Positions 18,304-26,224 of a stretch of DNA of 64,000 nucleotides are shown in pieces (the first letter of the stretch is position 1; the number at the start of each line of letters is the position of its first letter). Both the position numbers and the translations under genes were made by a program. This DNA comes from Brevundimonas huaxiensis (GTDB taxonomy: Bacteria > Pseudomonadota > Alphaproteobacteria > Caulobacterales > Caulobacteraceae). The stretch is taken from contig NZ_JABBJE010000006.1 of the NCBI RefSeq assembly GCF_014218725.1, positions 121,748-185,747 on the forward strand, given 5' to 3'. Below the pieces are notes generated by a model. It had not been told where the DNA came from. It saw nothing but the letters and a program-made list of their open reading frames with translations, and did no database searches.

Positions 18304-19217
18304 GGCACGGCCACCACTTCCGGCGCGCCGCCGCGATAGATGCGCACGGCCTGGGGTTGGGAAACGGCTGCAACGGGGCGGCGCGTGGCGCCGGACGGTC
18401 CGGCGGTGTCGGCATAGGATCGCAGTGACAGCGACAATTCGCCCTCGGACTTGGCCTGGGCCAGCAGCACCGAGTCCTGCGGTCGGACTTCCAGGGTCGC
18501 GGTGGCGCCCACGACGGCCTGGGCGTCGTCGCCGACGCGGGTGGCCTGGTCGATGGCCAGGACCTTGATGTTCTGCAGCACAACGCCCGAGGCGAACTTG
18601 GACTTGGTGGCCCCCTCGACGGCGCCGTCGCGGTTGGTTTCGGCGGTCAGCACCACATCGACGCGGTCGCCCGGCAGGATGAACCCGCCGGCGGCGGATT
18701 CCACCGTCACGGCGATGGCCATCGCCCGCATGCCCGGCTCCAGATAGGCGGCCAGATAGCCGCTGTCGCCGGCCCGCACGATCTTGCGCGACACGATCGG
18801 TTCTCCGGCCAGAATGGGTTCGCGGACCACCGAGCCGATATAGTCGGACTTGGCGCCGGTCGTGGCCAGCTCCGTCGCCGCTTTGGTCACGCGGTTCACG
18901 GCGTCCGTCGCCTTCTCTGCCGCGCTTTCCGCAGCGGGCTTGGCCGGAACCGGGGTGGAGCCATCGGTGATGAAGACGGGATTCACTTCATCGACGGGCC
19001 AATCTTTCCATTCGAGGTCAGCCTCAACCAGACGCTTGCCGGGTTCCAGGTCTTTGGCGGCGACCAGCACCTTGGCCATCGGACGGACTTCGACGGGCGC
19101 GGCGGCGGCGGGTGCAGCGGGTTCGTTCGACGACGACCCCATGGCCCGGACCACCAGGGCCAGACCAATGGCCGAGACGGCGGCGATGCAGATGACGACG
19201 ATGCGGGCGGGCTTCAT
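18300..19217 (-). CDS. cpaB: Pilus assembly protein CpaB/RcpC (SAF domain)
   Basis: A 305-residue protein with one N-terminal membrane anchor (about residues 5-25), then a SAF/CpaB region: KVLVAAKDLEPGKRLVEADLEWKDWPVDEVNPVFI and IVREPILAGEPIVSRKIVRAGD. The RcpC segment with LEPGMRAMAIAVTVESAAGGFILPGDRVDVVLT is clear. RcpC/CpaB proteins sit in the periplasm and are thought to link secretin and inner-membrane complex. It is separated from cpaA by 118 bp, so an internal promoter here is possible; two GTTAAC sequences lie in that gap. Confidence 0.92.
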   Translation of the reverse strand: MKPARIVVICIAAVSAIGLALVVRAMGSSSNEPAAPAAAAPVEVRPMAKVLVAAKDLEPGKRLVEADLEWKDWPVDEVNPVFITDGSTPVPAKPAAESAAEKATDAVNRVTKAATELATTGAKSDYIGSVVREPILAGEPIVSRKIVRAGDSGYLAAYLEPGMRAMAIAVTVESAAGGFILPGDRVDVVLTAETNRDGAVEGATKSKFASGVVLQNIKVLAIDQATRVGDDAQAVVGATATLEVRPQDSVLLAQAKSEGELSLSLRSYADTAGPSGATRRPVAAVSQPQAVRIYRGGAPEVVAVP

Positions 19218-19335
19218 CCAGGATGTCTCCAGCAGGCGCTGTGTTTCGGATTCATCCCCCGACGCCTACCGTTAACGATCATGGGCCTTGCGGGTTAACG
19301 CTTCCTAAGCGCCGCGAACGCCGGTCAACGGGGTG

Positions 19336-19863
19336 TCAGCGACCCGAGGCGAAGGTCAGCAGCAGCCCGCTCTCGGGCAGGGCCAGCAGGGCGCCGATGG
19401 CGATGGCGACGCCGTAAGGAATATCGCCCTTGGGCTGCATCAGAGTGATGACCCAGCCCTGCGACACCGACGGGGCGACCATTGGAAAATACTGACGCGC
19501 GGTCATCAGCAGCAGGCAGAAGGCGCCGCCCGCGATGCCGGTGTAGACCAAGAACGGCGCGACGCCGCTCATCCCCATCCACAGACAGCTCGCGGCCAAC
19601 AGCTTGGCGTCGCCTCCGCCGATCCAGCCGGCGGCGAACATGCCCATGCCGACCAGCAAGGCCGCGAACCCGATGCCGACATGGACGGCGACATCGATCG
19701 GCGCGGCGCCGATCAGAAAGGCGATGGGGAAGAAGGCGCCGATCAGAGCCAGCGAAATCCAGTTTGGGATCTTCATGGTGATCAGGTCGTGCAGACCGCC
19801 GACGATGACCAGGGCCGGAAAGACGCCGAGCAGGGTGAGCAGCAGAATATCCATGACCGGCAT
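19336..19863 (-). CDS. cpaA: Prepilin peptidase CpaA
   Basis: A 175-residue A24-family aspartic prepilin peptidase that cleaves the leader of Flp pilin and pseudopilins. It is almost entirely hydrophobic, with about five or six helices. The first catalytic Asp is in GGLHDLITMKIPNWISL and the second in GGGDAKLLAA (GxGD motif). It lacks the N-terminal methyltransferase domain of PilD, as usual for CpaA/TadV. It lies between pilA and cpaB. Confidence 0.93.
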   Translation of the reverse strand: MPVMDILLLTLLGVFPALVIVGGLHDLITMKIPNWISLALIGAFFPIAFLIGAAPIDVAVHVGIGFAALLVGMGMFAAGWIGGGDAKLLAASCLWMGMSGVAPFLVYTGIAGGAFCLLLMTARQYFPMVAPSVSQGWVITLMQPKGDIPYGVAIAIGALLALPESGLLLTFASGR

Positions 19864-19905
19864 CTTATTCGACAGGACTTAAGGTTGGGTTTCCACAATG
19901 CAAGA

Positions 19906-19930
19906 AGGGCCGGGACTTGCGTCCCGGCCC
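19906..19930 (-). terminator. Hairpin downstream of pilA
   Basis: GGGCCGGGAC (19907-19916) pairs perfectly with GTCCCGGCCC (19921-19930) across a four-base loop, 24 bases after the pilA stop. On the minus strand it is followed by TTCTTGC, a weak T-rich tail. It probably makes pilA mRNA more abundant than downstream cpa mRNA. Confidence 0.7.
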
Positions 19931-19953
19931 TCGCAATGTCGCAGTATTCGCTG

Positions 19954-20136
19954 TTATGCAGCGTTGTTTGCGTCGTTCAGCTTGGTCGAAACCTTCGTAA
20001 AGGTGTTCTTCAGGCTGCCACTCATGGTGCCAAGGACGCTGATCAGGGCGACGGCGATCAGAGCAGCGATCAGGCCGTATTCGATGGCGGTGGCACCCGA
20101 TTCGTCTTTGGCGAAGCGCGAGATGAACTTGGTCAT
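19954..20136 (-). CDS. pilA: Flp-family major pilin PilA
   Basis: A 60-residue Flp pilin, the pilus fibre subunit. The short leader MTKFISRFAKDESG precedes ATAIEYGLIAALIAVALISVL: cleavage is expected between G14 and A15, with Glu at mature position 5 and Tyr at 6 as in all Flp pilins. The tail after the single helix is short (GTMSGSLKNTFTKVSTKLNDANNAA). The start ATG 20136 has AAGGA about 10 bases upstream. The terminator behind it and the candidate CtrA box in front suggest separate, cell-cycle-timed expression. Confidence 0.95.
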   Translation of the reverse strand: MTKFISRFAKDESGATAIEYGLIAALIAVALISVLGTMSGSLKNTFTKVSTKLNDANNAA

Positions 20137-20258
20137 GGGTTGTTCCTTTTTCAAATGGTCTAGCGAGCAACTTGGCGGGGGGAGCCGGTAGCCCGCTTGA
20201 CCCCCAAACGCAGGATCAAAATGCACGAGGCCCGTTAAATCTGAGTCACGAGGTTTGG

Positions 20259-20273
20259 TTACGCGCAGATTTA
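20259..20273. promoter_or_regulatory. Weak CtrA-like box upstream of pilA
   Basis: TTAC-N7-TTTA lies about 125 bp before the pilA start, two mismatches from TTAA-N7-TTAA. pilA is activated by CtrA in Caulobacter crescentus, so a site is expected hereabouts. The match is weak and could be chance. Confidence 0.3.
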
Positions 20274-20373
20274 CCAAAGAAAATTCTCATACCTGCGCTT
20301 CAGCCTTTGTTGAGGATCACGGCTGCATCATGCGCGCGTTCGCGTTAACACGCGCCACTATCAAGAGCCGCCG

Positions 20374-20784
20374 ATGTCTCGCATCCCGTCCTTCCTGATC
20401 GCCGCCGCCCTCATCGTCGCTCCCGTCGTCGCCAGCGCCCAGGACGGCGCGCTGAATGTCGAGATCGATCGCTCGACGCGTGTCCAGCTTCGCGGGGCCG
20501 CCGCCTCTATCATTGTCGGTAACTCTCAGATCGCCGATGTGTCACTGGTGGACGCAAACACCATGTTCATCGTCGGCAAAGGTTATGGCGTCACCGAGGT
20601 GGTCGCTGTCGACGGCGTGGGCCGCACCCTGTTTAAACGCGAAATCGTAGTGACCGGCGGCTCGACCGGTTCGGTTCGGGTCTGGCGCGGAGCCCAGGCG
20701 ACCGAAATGGCCTGCGGCGCCTCCTGCACGACCAGCGTCCGATCCTCATCCTCGTCGGCCGCCGCCGCTTCGACCGCGCCCTGA
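20374..20784 (+). CDS. Small periplasmic protein with pilus-formation N-terminal domain
   Basis: A 136-residue exported protein: signal peptide MSRIPSFLIAAALIVAPVVASAQ, then VEIDRSTRVQLRGAAASIIVGNSQIADVSLVDANTMFIVGKGYGVTEVVAVDGVGRTLFKREIVV, the domain found at the front of CpaC-type secretins, then a Ser/Ala tail of about 25 residues. It looks like a stand-alone copy of the secretin's N-terminal domain, so I infer it docks to the Tad secretin. It is divergent from pilA and first of three plus-strand pilus genes. Two Cys (ACGASC) sit near the C-terminus. Confidence 0.8.
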   Translation: MSRIPSFLIAAALIVAPVVASAQDGALNVEIDRSTRVQLRGAAASIIVGNSQIADVSLVDANTMFIVGKGYGVTEVVAVDGVGRTLFKREIVVTGGSTGSVRVWRGAQATEMACGASCTTSVRSSSSSAAAASTAP

Positions 20785-20792
20785 CTTCTGTC

Positions 20793-21338
20793 ATGCCGGC
20801 CTGGAGATCATCGACATCGCATCCGGCGCGCTCGAAGCGCAAACGCGAAGGCGCGGCTGCGGTCGAGTTCGCCATGGTCGCCATTCCCTTCTTCCTCATG
20901 ATCTTTTCGATCCTGGAACTGGGCGTCGTCTTCATTCTGGATTCCGTTCTGGAAACGGCGACGATGGAGAGCGGTCGCCTGATCCGAACGGGACAGGCCG
21001 AGGCGAAGGGGTTCGACAAGGCGGCGTTCAAGACCGAACTTTGCAATCGCATGATCCTGTTCAAAAACGATTGCACCAGCCGCGCCACCGTCGATGTGCG
21101 GGTCATCCCGGCGTTCTCGAAGCCGGACACCACCGATCCGGTTGCGAATGGCGGCCTGGACGACACCAAAACTATCTACAATGGCGGCAAACCAGGAAAC
21201 ATCGTTCTGGTGCGAGTCTGGTATGTGCATCCCCTCGCCACACCCTTCGTTAGCCAAGCCGTGTCGCGCGTTGGCACCGGCAAAGTTTTGCTGACGGCTG
21301 CTACCGCTTTCCAGAACGAGCCGTGGAATGCGTCCTAA
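20793..21338 (+). CDS. TadE-type pseudopilin (first of two)
   Basis: A 181-residue TadE-family protein. After a basic leader (SKRKRE) comes GAAAVEFAMVAIPFFLMIFSILELGVVF: the Gly-x4-Glu processing site and one hydrophobic helix, a substrate expected for CpaA. The remaining 120 residues form the periplasmic domain, with two Cys (LCNRM and NDCTS). TadE/TadF pseudopilins are needed for Flp pilus assembly. It starts 8 bp after the preceding gene and overlaps the next by 11 bases. Confidence 0.88.
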   Translation: MPAWRSSTSHPARSKRKREGAAAVEFAMVAIPFFLMIFSILELGVVFILDSVLETATMESGRLIRTGQAEAKGFDKAAFKTELCNRMILFKNDCTSRATVDVRVIPAFSKPDTTDPVANGGLDDTKTIYNGGKPGNIVLVRVWYVHPLATPFVSQAVSRVGTGKVLLTAATAFQNEPWNAS

Positions 21339-21879
21339 ACCCAGCAGGCAGTTTGGCTGGCGTATGCTAGCGCTCGATACCCGCGGTGTCGCTGCAACCG
21401 AATTCGCCTTCCTCGCCCCGATCCTGATCATCATGTATTTCAGCATGGTCGAATACTGTCAGGCCTATATGGCGCTGAAACGTACTGACCACGTCGCGGC
21501 GATGGTCGCCGATCTGACATCGCAGAATGACAGGATTACTAAGGCCCAGATGGGTGACGTCTTCGCCATCGGCAATGTGATTATGTCGCCCTTTGCTGCA
21601 ACGACCCTGAGGCAGAGGGTGAGCAGCGTCACCCGCGTAGACACTAACAGCTACCGTGTCGATTGGAGCATTGGGGACGGGATTGCGAACAAATTGACAG
21701 TGGCGGAGGCGAAGATCCCCGCCGACATGCTGGCCGCCAACGAGTCGGTCATCATCGCCGAGGCCAACTACGATTTCGACTCGCCCTTCGATCAAATCGC
21801 GCCCTCAGCCACTCGCTTCAAGCGAATGGCCTATTTGCGTCCTCGCACCACAGATTTGATCGTCTGCACTGACTGCTAG
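21328..21879 (+). CDS. TadE-type pseudopilin (second of two)
   Basis: A 183-residue TadE-family protein with leader MRPKPSRQFGWRMLALDTRG and core VAATEFAFLAPILIIMYFSMVEYCQ: Gly, then Glu at position 5 of the mature form, then one membrane helix. The periplasmic part ends in LIVCTDC, two cysteines at the extreme C-terminus, which is uncommon and may form a terminal disulphide. The start overlaps the end of the previous gene by 11 bases, consistent with coupled translation and a paired function. Confidence 0.88.
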   Translation: MRPKPSRQFGWRMLALDTRGVAATEFAFLAPILIIMYFSMVEYCQAYMALKRTDHVAAMVADLTSQNDRITKAQMGDVFAIGNVIMSPFAATTLRQRVSSVTRVDTNSYRVDWSIGDGIANKLTVAEAKIPADMLAANESVIIAEANYDFDSPFDQIAPSATRFKRMAYLRPRTTDLIVCTDC

Positions 21880-21881
21880 GC

Positions 21882-23189
21882 TCAAAAGCCGACCAGCGCC
21901 TGTCGCATCGCTGACATCTTGACGTCCGTCTCAGCCTCCTCGGCGGCCGGATCGCTGTCCGCGACGATGCCGGCGCCGGCGAGCGTGCGATAGTTCCAGA
22001 CGCCGTTTTTCCGTTCGAAACCGGCGGTTCGGATCAAGACCGATGCGGTCAGGGCGCCGTTGTCGCCGATCAGGAACAGCGACCCGCACCAGGGTCCGCG
22101 CGGCGGCTCGTGCGCGGCGATCACCTTCATCGCCTGGTGTTTCGGCGCGCCGGTGATCGAGCCGGGCGGAAAGGTCGCCTCCAGCAAGTCGGCCGGCCCC
22201 ATCGCGGGCTGGGCCTCGCCCGTCACGGTCGAAACCAGATGATGCACCGTCGGGTGGTGTTCGACGTCGAACAGCGCCTCCACCTGGACCGATCCGGGCC
22301 GTGACACGCGCGCCAGATCGTTGCGCATCAGATCCACGATCATCAGATTTTCCGCCCGATCCTTCGGGCTGGCCCGAAGCTCGCTCGCCAAGGCCTGGTC
22401 CTGATTAGCGTCGTCCCCACGCGGGCGCGTGCCCTTGATCGGGCGGGCTTCGATGCGGCGGCTGGCGGGATCGAAGGCGAGGAACAGTTCGGGGGAGTTC
22501 GACACCAGCGCCCGATCCCCGACCCGCCAATTGGCGCCGAACGGCGACGCCCGCTCCTTTTGCAGCCGCAGGAAGACCTCGAACGGATCGCGGCCAGGGC
22601 TCAACTCCCCGGACCAGGCCCGCGCGAGATTGGCCTGAAACAGCTCCCCCGCCCCGATGCGCTGAACCACATCCGCGACCGCGTCGCGATAGGCGCTCGC
22701 CGGCGCCTCGGCCTCGAACCGGTCGGCCGGGGCGGATGGGATCACGACCGGTGCGGCCGTCGCCAGCCAAGCCAGAGCCCGCTCGGCCGCCGCCGTCGCC
22801 TGCTCCGCCGTCGCACCTCTTCCTGTGGCGCTCACCAAGCGCTCAAGATGATCGAAACTCAGCATGGCGGGATAGCGCGCCAGCATAAGGTCGGGCCAGA
22901 CCATCTCGCGCGGTCCGGTGGCCGGCCGGGCGCCCGCGTCATAGGCGGCCAGGCCTACAACACCGGCGGCAAACAGCGGATCCCGCAGCGCCTCGAACGG
23001 CGCGGCGTCATCTACCGGGCCAATCCGCACCACGTCCGGCGCCTGGGCGACGTGGGACCACCGGCCGCCCGGCCCGCCGTCAGACAGCAGGGCCAAGGCG
23101 CCGTCGCCGCCGCCGAGACCCGCCGCCACTTCGACCGGATCGACCCATAGCGCGTCGCGCGTGACGGTGTGGCTGAAAACCTCGCTCAC
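21882..23189 (-). CDS. pabB: Aminodeoxychorismate synthase component I
   Basis: Makes 4-amino-4-deoxychorismate from chorismate for folate synthesis, using ammonia from a PabA partner not seen here. The 435-residue chain has the chorismate-binding signatures: GELFQANLARAWSG, FLAFDPASRRIEARPIKGTRPRG, ENLMIVDLMRNDLARV, TFPPGSITGAPKHQAMKVI and the terminal TLAGAGIVADSDPAAEEAET. The start is GTG 23189 (MSEVFSHTVTRDALWV), overlapping the phosphatase stop by 4 bases. The residues upstream in the same frame belong to the phosphatase gene read in another frame. No PabC domain is fused. Confidence 0.92.
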   Translation of the reverse strand: MSEVFSHTVTRDALWVDPVEVAAGLGGGDGALALLSDGGPGGRWSHVAQAPDVVRIGPVDDAAPFEALRDPLFAAGVVGLAAYDAGARPATGPREMVWPDLMLARYPAMLSFDHLERLVSATGRGATAEQATAAAERALAWLATAAPVVIPSAPADRFEAEAPASAYRDAVADVVQRIGAGELFQANLARAWSGELSPGRDPFEVFLRLQKERASPFGANWRVGDRALVSNSPELFLAFDPASRRIEARPIKGTRPRGDDANQDQALASELRASPKDRAENLMIVDLMRNDLARVSRPGSVQVEALFDVEHHPTVHHLVSTVTGEAQPAMGPADLLEATFPPGSITGAPKHQAMKVIAAHEPPRGPWCGSLFLIGDNGALTASVLIRTAGFERKNGVWNYRTLAGAGIVADSDPAAEEAETDVKMSAMRQALVGF

Positions 23190-23965
23190 GCGGTCAGCTG
23201 CTCCACGATCCGATCGCGACGCGCCGTATCGACGCCCAGCGCCTCGCTCAGATAGGCGTCCACCGAGCCATGCCGCGCCTCGACCTCGGCGAAGGCGGCG
23301 TCCATATAGGCGGCCTCGACCCCCAGGAAGGCGACGATCGCGTCGTCCGACGCGACCCGACCCGTCATCTTGTGCAACTGTTTGGCGATGCCGGGCGCCC
23401 GGCCCGCCAGATCGACGGCGGTGTTGGTCAGCAGATAGTCCTCGACCATGTCGTCGCGCGACACGCCCAGCAGGTGGTGGGTCAGGGCGGCGAGAAAACC
23501 CGTCCGATCCTTGCCCGCCGCGCAATGGATCACCACCGTCCGGTCCTGATCCGCCAGGGCCTGGAAATAGCGGCCGAACACGTCCTGATGCGAGGCGTCG
23601 AACGGCAGGCTGCGATAGGTCTGGGTCATGAAGCGCCGCCCGGAGTCCGGCGTCAGGTCGGCGGTCTTCAGAAAGGTGATGTGCGGCGCCTCGGCGCCGT
23701 CGTCCACGCCGCCTTCGATGATCTGCCCGCTGAAGCCGTCGGGCCGGCGTGATGGCTGGTCGCGGCGCTCGCCGGGGCGGCGCAGATCGACCACGGCTCC
23801 GATGTCCAGCGCCTTCAGCCGCTCCAGGTCCGCCTCGCTGGCCCGGGCGTGGTGGGCCGAACGCAGCAGTCGACCGGGCTTTATGCGCCGCCCGGCCGCC
23901 GTGGCGTAGTCGCCATAGTCCCGAAAGTTGTCGATGGCCTCGAAGGCGTGAAGGCGGTCGGTCAT
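23186..23965 (-). CDS. Tyrosine-protein phosphatase (Y_phosphatase3 type)
   Basis: A 259-residue dual-specificity/tyrosine phosphatase-like protein. The N-terminal NFRDYGDYATAAGRRIKPGRLLRSAHHA matches the bacterial family that resembles LipA and MptpB. The active-site loop is HCAAGKDRTG, with Cys148 as nucleophile and Arg154 binding phosphate. The Asp-x-x-Arg segment VVDLRRPGER is also present. The function may be in phosphotyrosine or phosphoinositide removal. It overlaps pabB by 4 bases, suggesting one transcript, though no functional link is obvious. Confidence 0.88.
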   Translation of the reverse strand: MTDRLHAFEAIDNFRDYGDYATAAGRRIKPGRLLRSAHHARASEADLERLKALDIGAVVDLRRPGERRDQPSRRPDGFSGQIIEGGVDDGAEAPHITFLKTADLTPDSGRRFMTQTYRSLPFDASHQDVFGRYFQALADQDRTVVIHCAAGKDRTGFLAALTHHLLGVSRDDMVEDYLLTNTAVDLAGRAPGIAKQLHKMTGRVASDDAIVAFLGVEAAYMDAAFAEVEARHGSVDAYLSEALGVDTARRDRIVEQLTA

Positions 23966-23986
23966 GACCGCGCTTCTAGCCTATGT

Positions 23987-24289
23987 TCACCGCTGTGGCA
24001 GCAGGCCTGCCATCGCGTCCAGATAGGCGACGAAGGCGTCGCGTCCCTGATCGGTCAGACTGGCCTCCGTCAGCGGCTTGCGACCGTTGAAACTTTTGGA
24101 GACGGCGACGAACCCCGCCTCTTCCAGCTTTCGCAGGTGGACCGACAGATTGCCGTCCGTGGTCTGCAACCGGGTCTTCAGGGTGGTGAAGTCGGCCGAT
24201 CCGGCCCCGGACAGATAGGCCATGATCCCCAGCCGGATGCGCCCGTGAATGACGTCGTCGATCCGGCTGATGTCGAAGTCGTCGGCCAT
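23987..24289 (-). CDS. Winged-helix transcriptional regulator (MarR/ArsR-like, HTH_34 type)
   Basis: A 100-residue single-domain DNA-binding protein. IHGRIRLGIMAYLSGAGSADFTTLKTRLQTTDGNLSVHLRKLEEAGFVAVSKSFNGRKPLTEASLTDQGRDAF forms a winged helix with recognition helix at TDGNLSVHLRKLEE and the wing at KSFNGRKP. Small regulators of this kind often sit beside a membrane protein gene they control. It starts 2 bp after the stop of the upstream membrane-protein gene, so the pair is an operon. Confidence 0.85.
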   Translation of the reverse strand: MADDFDISRIDDVIHGRIRLGIMAYLSGAGSADFTTLKTRLQTTDGNLSVHLRKLEEAGFVAVSKSFNGRKPLTEASLTDQGRDAFVAYLDAMAGLLPQR

Positions 24290-24291
24290 GC

Positions 24292-24915
24292 TCAGACCAC
24301 CTCCGACGGTTCCTGACGCATCAGGACGATGCCGGGGACCAGGGCCACGGCCAACAGGATCACGGCGAAGACCGGATAGATCGTGGCGCTGCCCATGAAC
24401 CAGGCGACGGCGACGGCGCCGACGTAGGAAGCCAAGGCCGTGTAGGACATCCAGCGCGTTTTGGTCATGGCCGCGCCGATCATCCAGGCCGAACCATAGG
24501 CGACCAGAACCACTGTGGGCATCACCGCCATCCAGGACCACTGGCCGGTCTTTAGGGATAGAGCGACAAGCGCCAGCCAGGTGACGAAGATCCCGTAACC
24601 CACGCCCTCCCACGCCGCTCCGACCGCCTTGTTGCCGGCGGAGTTGACGCCGGGCTTGGACTTGATGCGGCCGATCAGGACGGTCAGGGCGATGGCGAAC
24701 ACCACGCCGGCGACGATCCAAACCCACAGTTGGGACCAGGGGTTCAGCCGAATGAGGCCCGACTGGATGGCCCATTGGATCAGACTGGTCGCTCCGAACA
24801 CGATGCCGGCCGTCACCAGGATCGGGCCGGCCAAAAGCGGTGCGTGCCGCCCTTCGTGGGCCAGGCTGCGCATATAGGCGATGTCGTCCTGAATGGCTTG
24901 GGTCTCGCGGGTCAT
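24292..24915 (-). CDS. Hypothetical integral membrane protein, partner of the winged-helix regulator
   Basis: A 207-residue protein with a short cytoplasmic N-terminus (MTRETQAIQDDIAYMRSLAHEGRHAPL) and about six hydrophobic segments in two groups of three. I do not recognise a named family. A strong ribosome site (GAGGAGGAGAG) lies before the ATG. The two-gene layout, membrane protein then 100-residue winged-helix regulator, resembles small autoregulated cassettes. Function unknown. Confidence 0.7.
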   Translation of the reverse strand: MTRETQAIQDDIAYMRSLAHEGRHAPLLAGPILVTAGIVFGATSLIQWAIQSGLIRLNPWSQLWVWIVAGVVFAIALTVLIGRIKSKPGVNSAGNKAVGAAWEGVGYGIFVTWLALVALSLKTGQWSWMAVMPTVVLVAYGSAWMIGAAMTKTRWMSYTALASYVGAVAVAWFMGSATIYPVFAVILLAVALVPGIVLMRQEPSEVV

Positions 24916-25006
24916 GATGCTCTCCTCCTCGAACCGTTGAGACAGGATCGCCCATTTGCTTTGTGTTGTAAAGTTCTTTCTTTCGCGTCCACGCTGCGCA
25001 TGAAAA

Positions 25007-25033
25007 AGGGGCGAAGCCTTCGGCTCCGCCCCT
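25007..25033 (-). terminator. Rho-independent terminator of the DUF1328 gene
   Basis: AGGGGCG-AAGCC (25007-25018) pairs with GGCT-CCGCCCCT (25022-25033) around a TTC loop. On the minus strand the stem is followed by TTTTT (AAAAA at 25003-25007 on plus), a textbook intrinsic terminator, directly behind the DUF1328 stop. Confidence 0.85.
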
Positions 25034-25055
25034 CATTCGACTTCGTGTCTGCAGC

Positions 25056-25235
25056 CTAAAGTCGTGGTGCGCCGCGTCCACGCAGTCCGCCGGCCACCAG
25101 GGCGATGACGAACAGGATAATGGCCACGACGGCGACGAACTTGGCGATCTCGAACGAGAAGTTCGCAATGCCGCCAAAGCCGAGAACGGCCGCGACTAGG
25201 GCCACGACGAGGAAGATAATTGCCCAGCGCATCAT
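25056..25235 (-). CDS. Small DUF1328 membrane protein (YtjA-like)
   Basis: A 59-residue protein made of two helices: MMRWAIIFLVVALVAAVLGFGGIA and FEIAKFVAVVAIILFVIALVAGG, ending in a basic GLRGRGAPRL tail. This is the DUF1328/YtjA pattern. The start is ATG 25235 with AGGAGAG about 9 bases upstream; the longer open frame to 25304 is not needed. The function of the family is unknown. It has its own terminator and sits next to other small envelope proteins on the same strand. Confidence 0.88.
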   Translation of the reverse strand: MMRWAIIFLVVALVAAVLGFGGIANFSFEIAKFVAVVAIILFVIALVAGGLRGRGAPRL

Positions 25236-25332
25236 GGGTTTAGCTCTCCTGAGTTGATGTTGCCGTCGGCGACCCGGGAGCCGTTCGTCGGTCTGTATCA
25301 TCAACGCCAGGGTCGCCCCACCGTTCCATCGC

Positions 25333-25743
25333 CTATCGACGGCGACGCCGCGAATAGCCGCCCTGATCCATCTTGCGATCCGCGACCATGCTGGCGACGA
25401 TCGCCGCCAAGGCCGGGTTGCGTAGCAGCAGGAAGGCCGCGCCCAAACCGCCCACGGCGCCCACGACCGGACGCTCGCGCACGATGTGGATGATCTTGCC
25501 TAGCAGACCTTCCGGCTCGTCCTCTTCGTCCGCCTCGTCGCGCTTGTCGCCCTTCAGGAAGACCAGCGCCACGATCAGGGCGACCAGGGCGAACAGACCG
25601 AATGTCACCGCCGCCGCGCCGAGCGGCGTCAGCGCCAGGCTGAGCGCATAGAAGATAGCCACGCCCAGAAACACGACGGCCAGAAACACGCTGGCGGCGA
25701 CGACAGCCGTCGCCACCAGCTTTTTGACGATGCTCTTGAACAT
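25333..25743 (-). CDS. Small membrane protein, holin-superfamily/YqjE-like
   Basis: A 136-residue protein with two adjacent membrane helices (about residues 10-35 and 40-62), an acidic stretch (KGDKRDEADEEDEPEG), then a third hydrophobic segment RPVVGAVGGLGAAFLLLRNPALAAIVASMV and a basic Arg-run tail. It resembles the holin_3_6/YqjE group, which in enterobacteria lies beside YqjD/ElaB-type proteins, as here. The stop of the upstream gene overlaps this ATG (TGATG), so translation is coupled. Confidence 0.75.
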   Translation of the reverse strand: MFKSIVKKLVATAVVAASVFLAVVFLGVAIFYALSLALTPLGAAAVTFGLFALVALIVALVFLKGDKRDEADEEDEPEGLLGKIIHIVRERPVVGAVGGLGAAFLLLRNPALAAIVASMVADRKMDQGGYSRRRRR

Positions 25744-26087
25744 CAGCGGCGGCGGCCGGCCAGCAGCATGCCGAGGATGACGCCGACGCCGAGCGCCACG
25801 GCGGTCGATTGCAGCGGACGCTCCTGCACGCGTTCGACGACATAGCGTTGCGCCTCGTCGAAGCGTTCGGCCGCGTCGTCGTAATACTCGCGACCCTTCA
25901 CGCGGGCCTCGTCGTAATAGCTGCGGGCCTGCTCGCGGACTTCGTCGCTCTTGGCGCGCAGCTTGGCTTCAGCCTCGGCGGCCTTGTCGCGCAGGCGTTG
26001 GGTCTCTTCGCGGGCGCCGGTCTTCAGATCCTCCTTGAGGGTCTTCAGGTCGGCCTTGATATCTTCTCGGGCCTTGGTGGTGGCCAT
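25743..26087 (-). CDS. DUF883/ElaB-YqjD-like membrane-anchored protein
   Basis: A 114-residue protein: about 85 residues of charged, heptad-rich helix (KAREDIKADLKTLKEDLKTG followed by REETQRLRDKAAEAEAKLRAKSDEVREQARSYYDEA) and one C-terminal anchor PLQSTAVALGVGVILGMLLAGRRR. This is the DUF883 layout of E. coli ElaB and YqjD, which are stationary-phase inner-membrane proteins, YqjD being ribosome-binding. The start is ATG 26087; the frame open to 26195 lies in the divergent promoter region. First gene of a two-gene operon with the YqjE-like gene. Confidence 0.82.
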   Translation of the reverse strand: MATTKAREDIKADLKTLKEDLKTGAREETQRLRDKAAEAEAKLRAKSDEVREQARSYYDEARVKGREYYDDAAERFDEAQRYVVERVQERPLQSTAVALGVGVILGMLLAGRRR

Positions 26088-26224
26088 GGTGCGCGCTCCG
26101 TTGAAAGCTTGGCGGTAGAATAGAGAACCCCGTGTTGCAACGCCACATGCGCAACGAGGTTCCTTTAGTTGGGTCGGACGTGCGCCTCTCGCCACGGGCT
26201 TTTCGCCGCACTAGAACGGTCGCC

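Noticed and set aside
20235..20249. Second CtrA-like site before pilA (TTAA-N7-TCAC)
   Set aside because: Two or more mismatches in the second half-site and no better spacing; kept only the stronger nearby match as a weak candidate.
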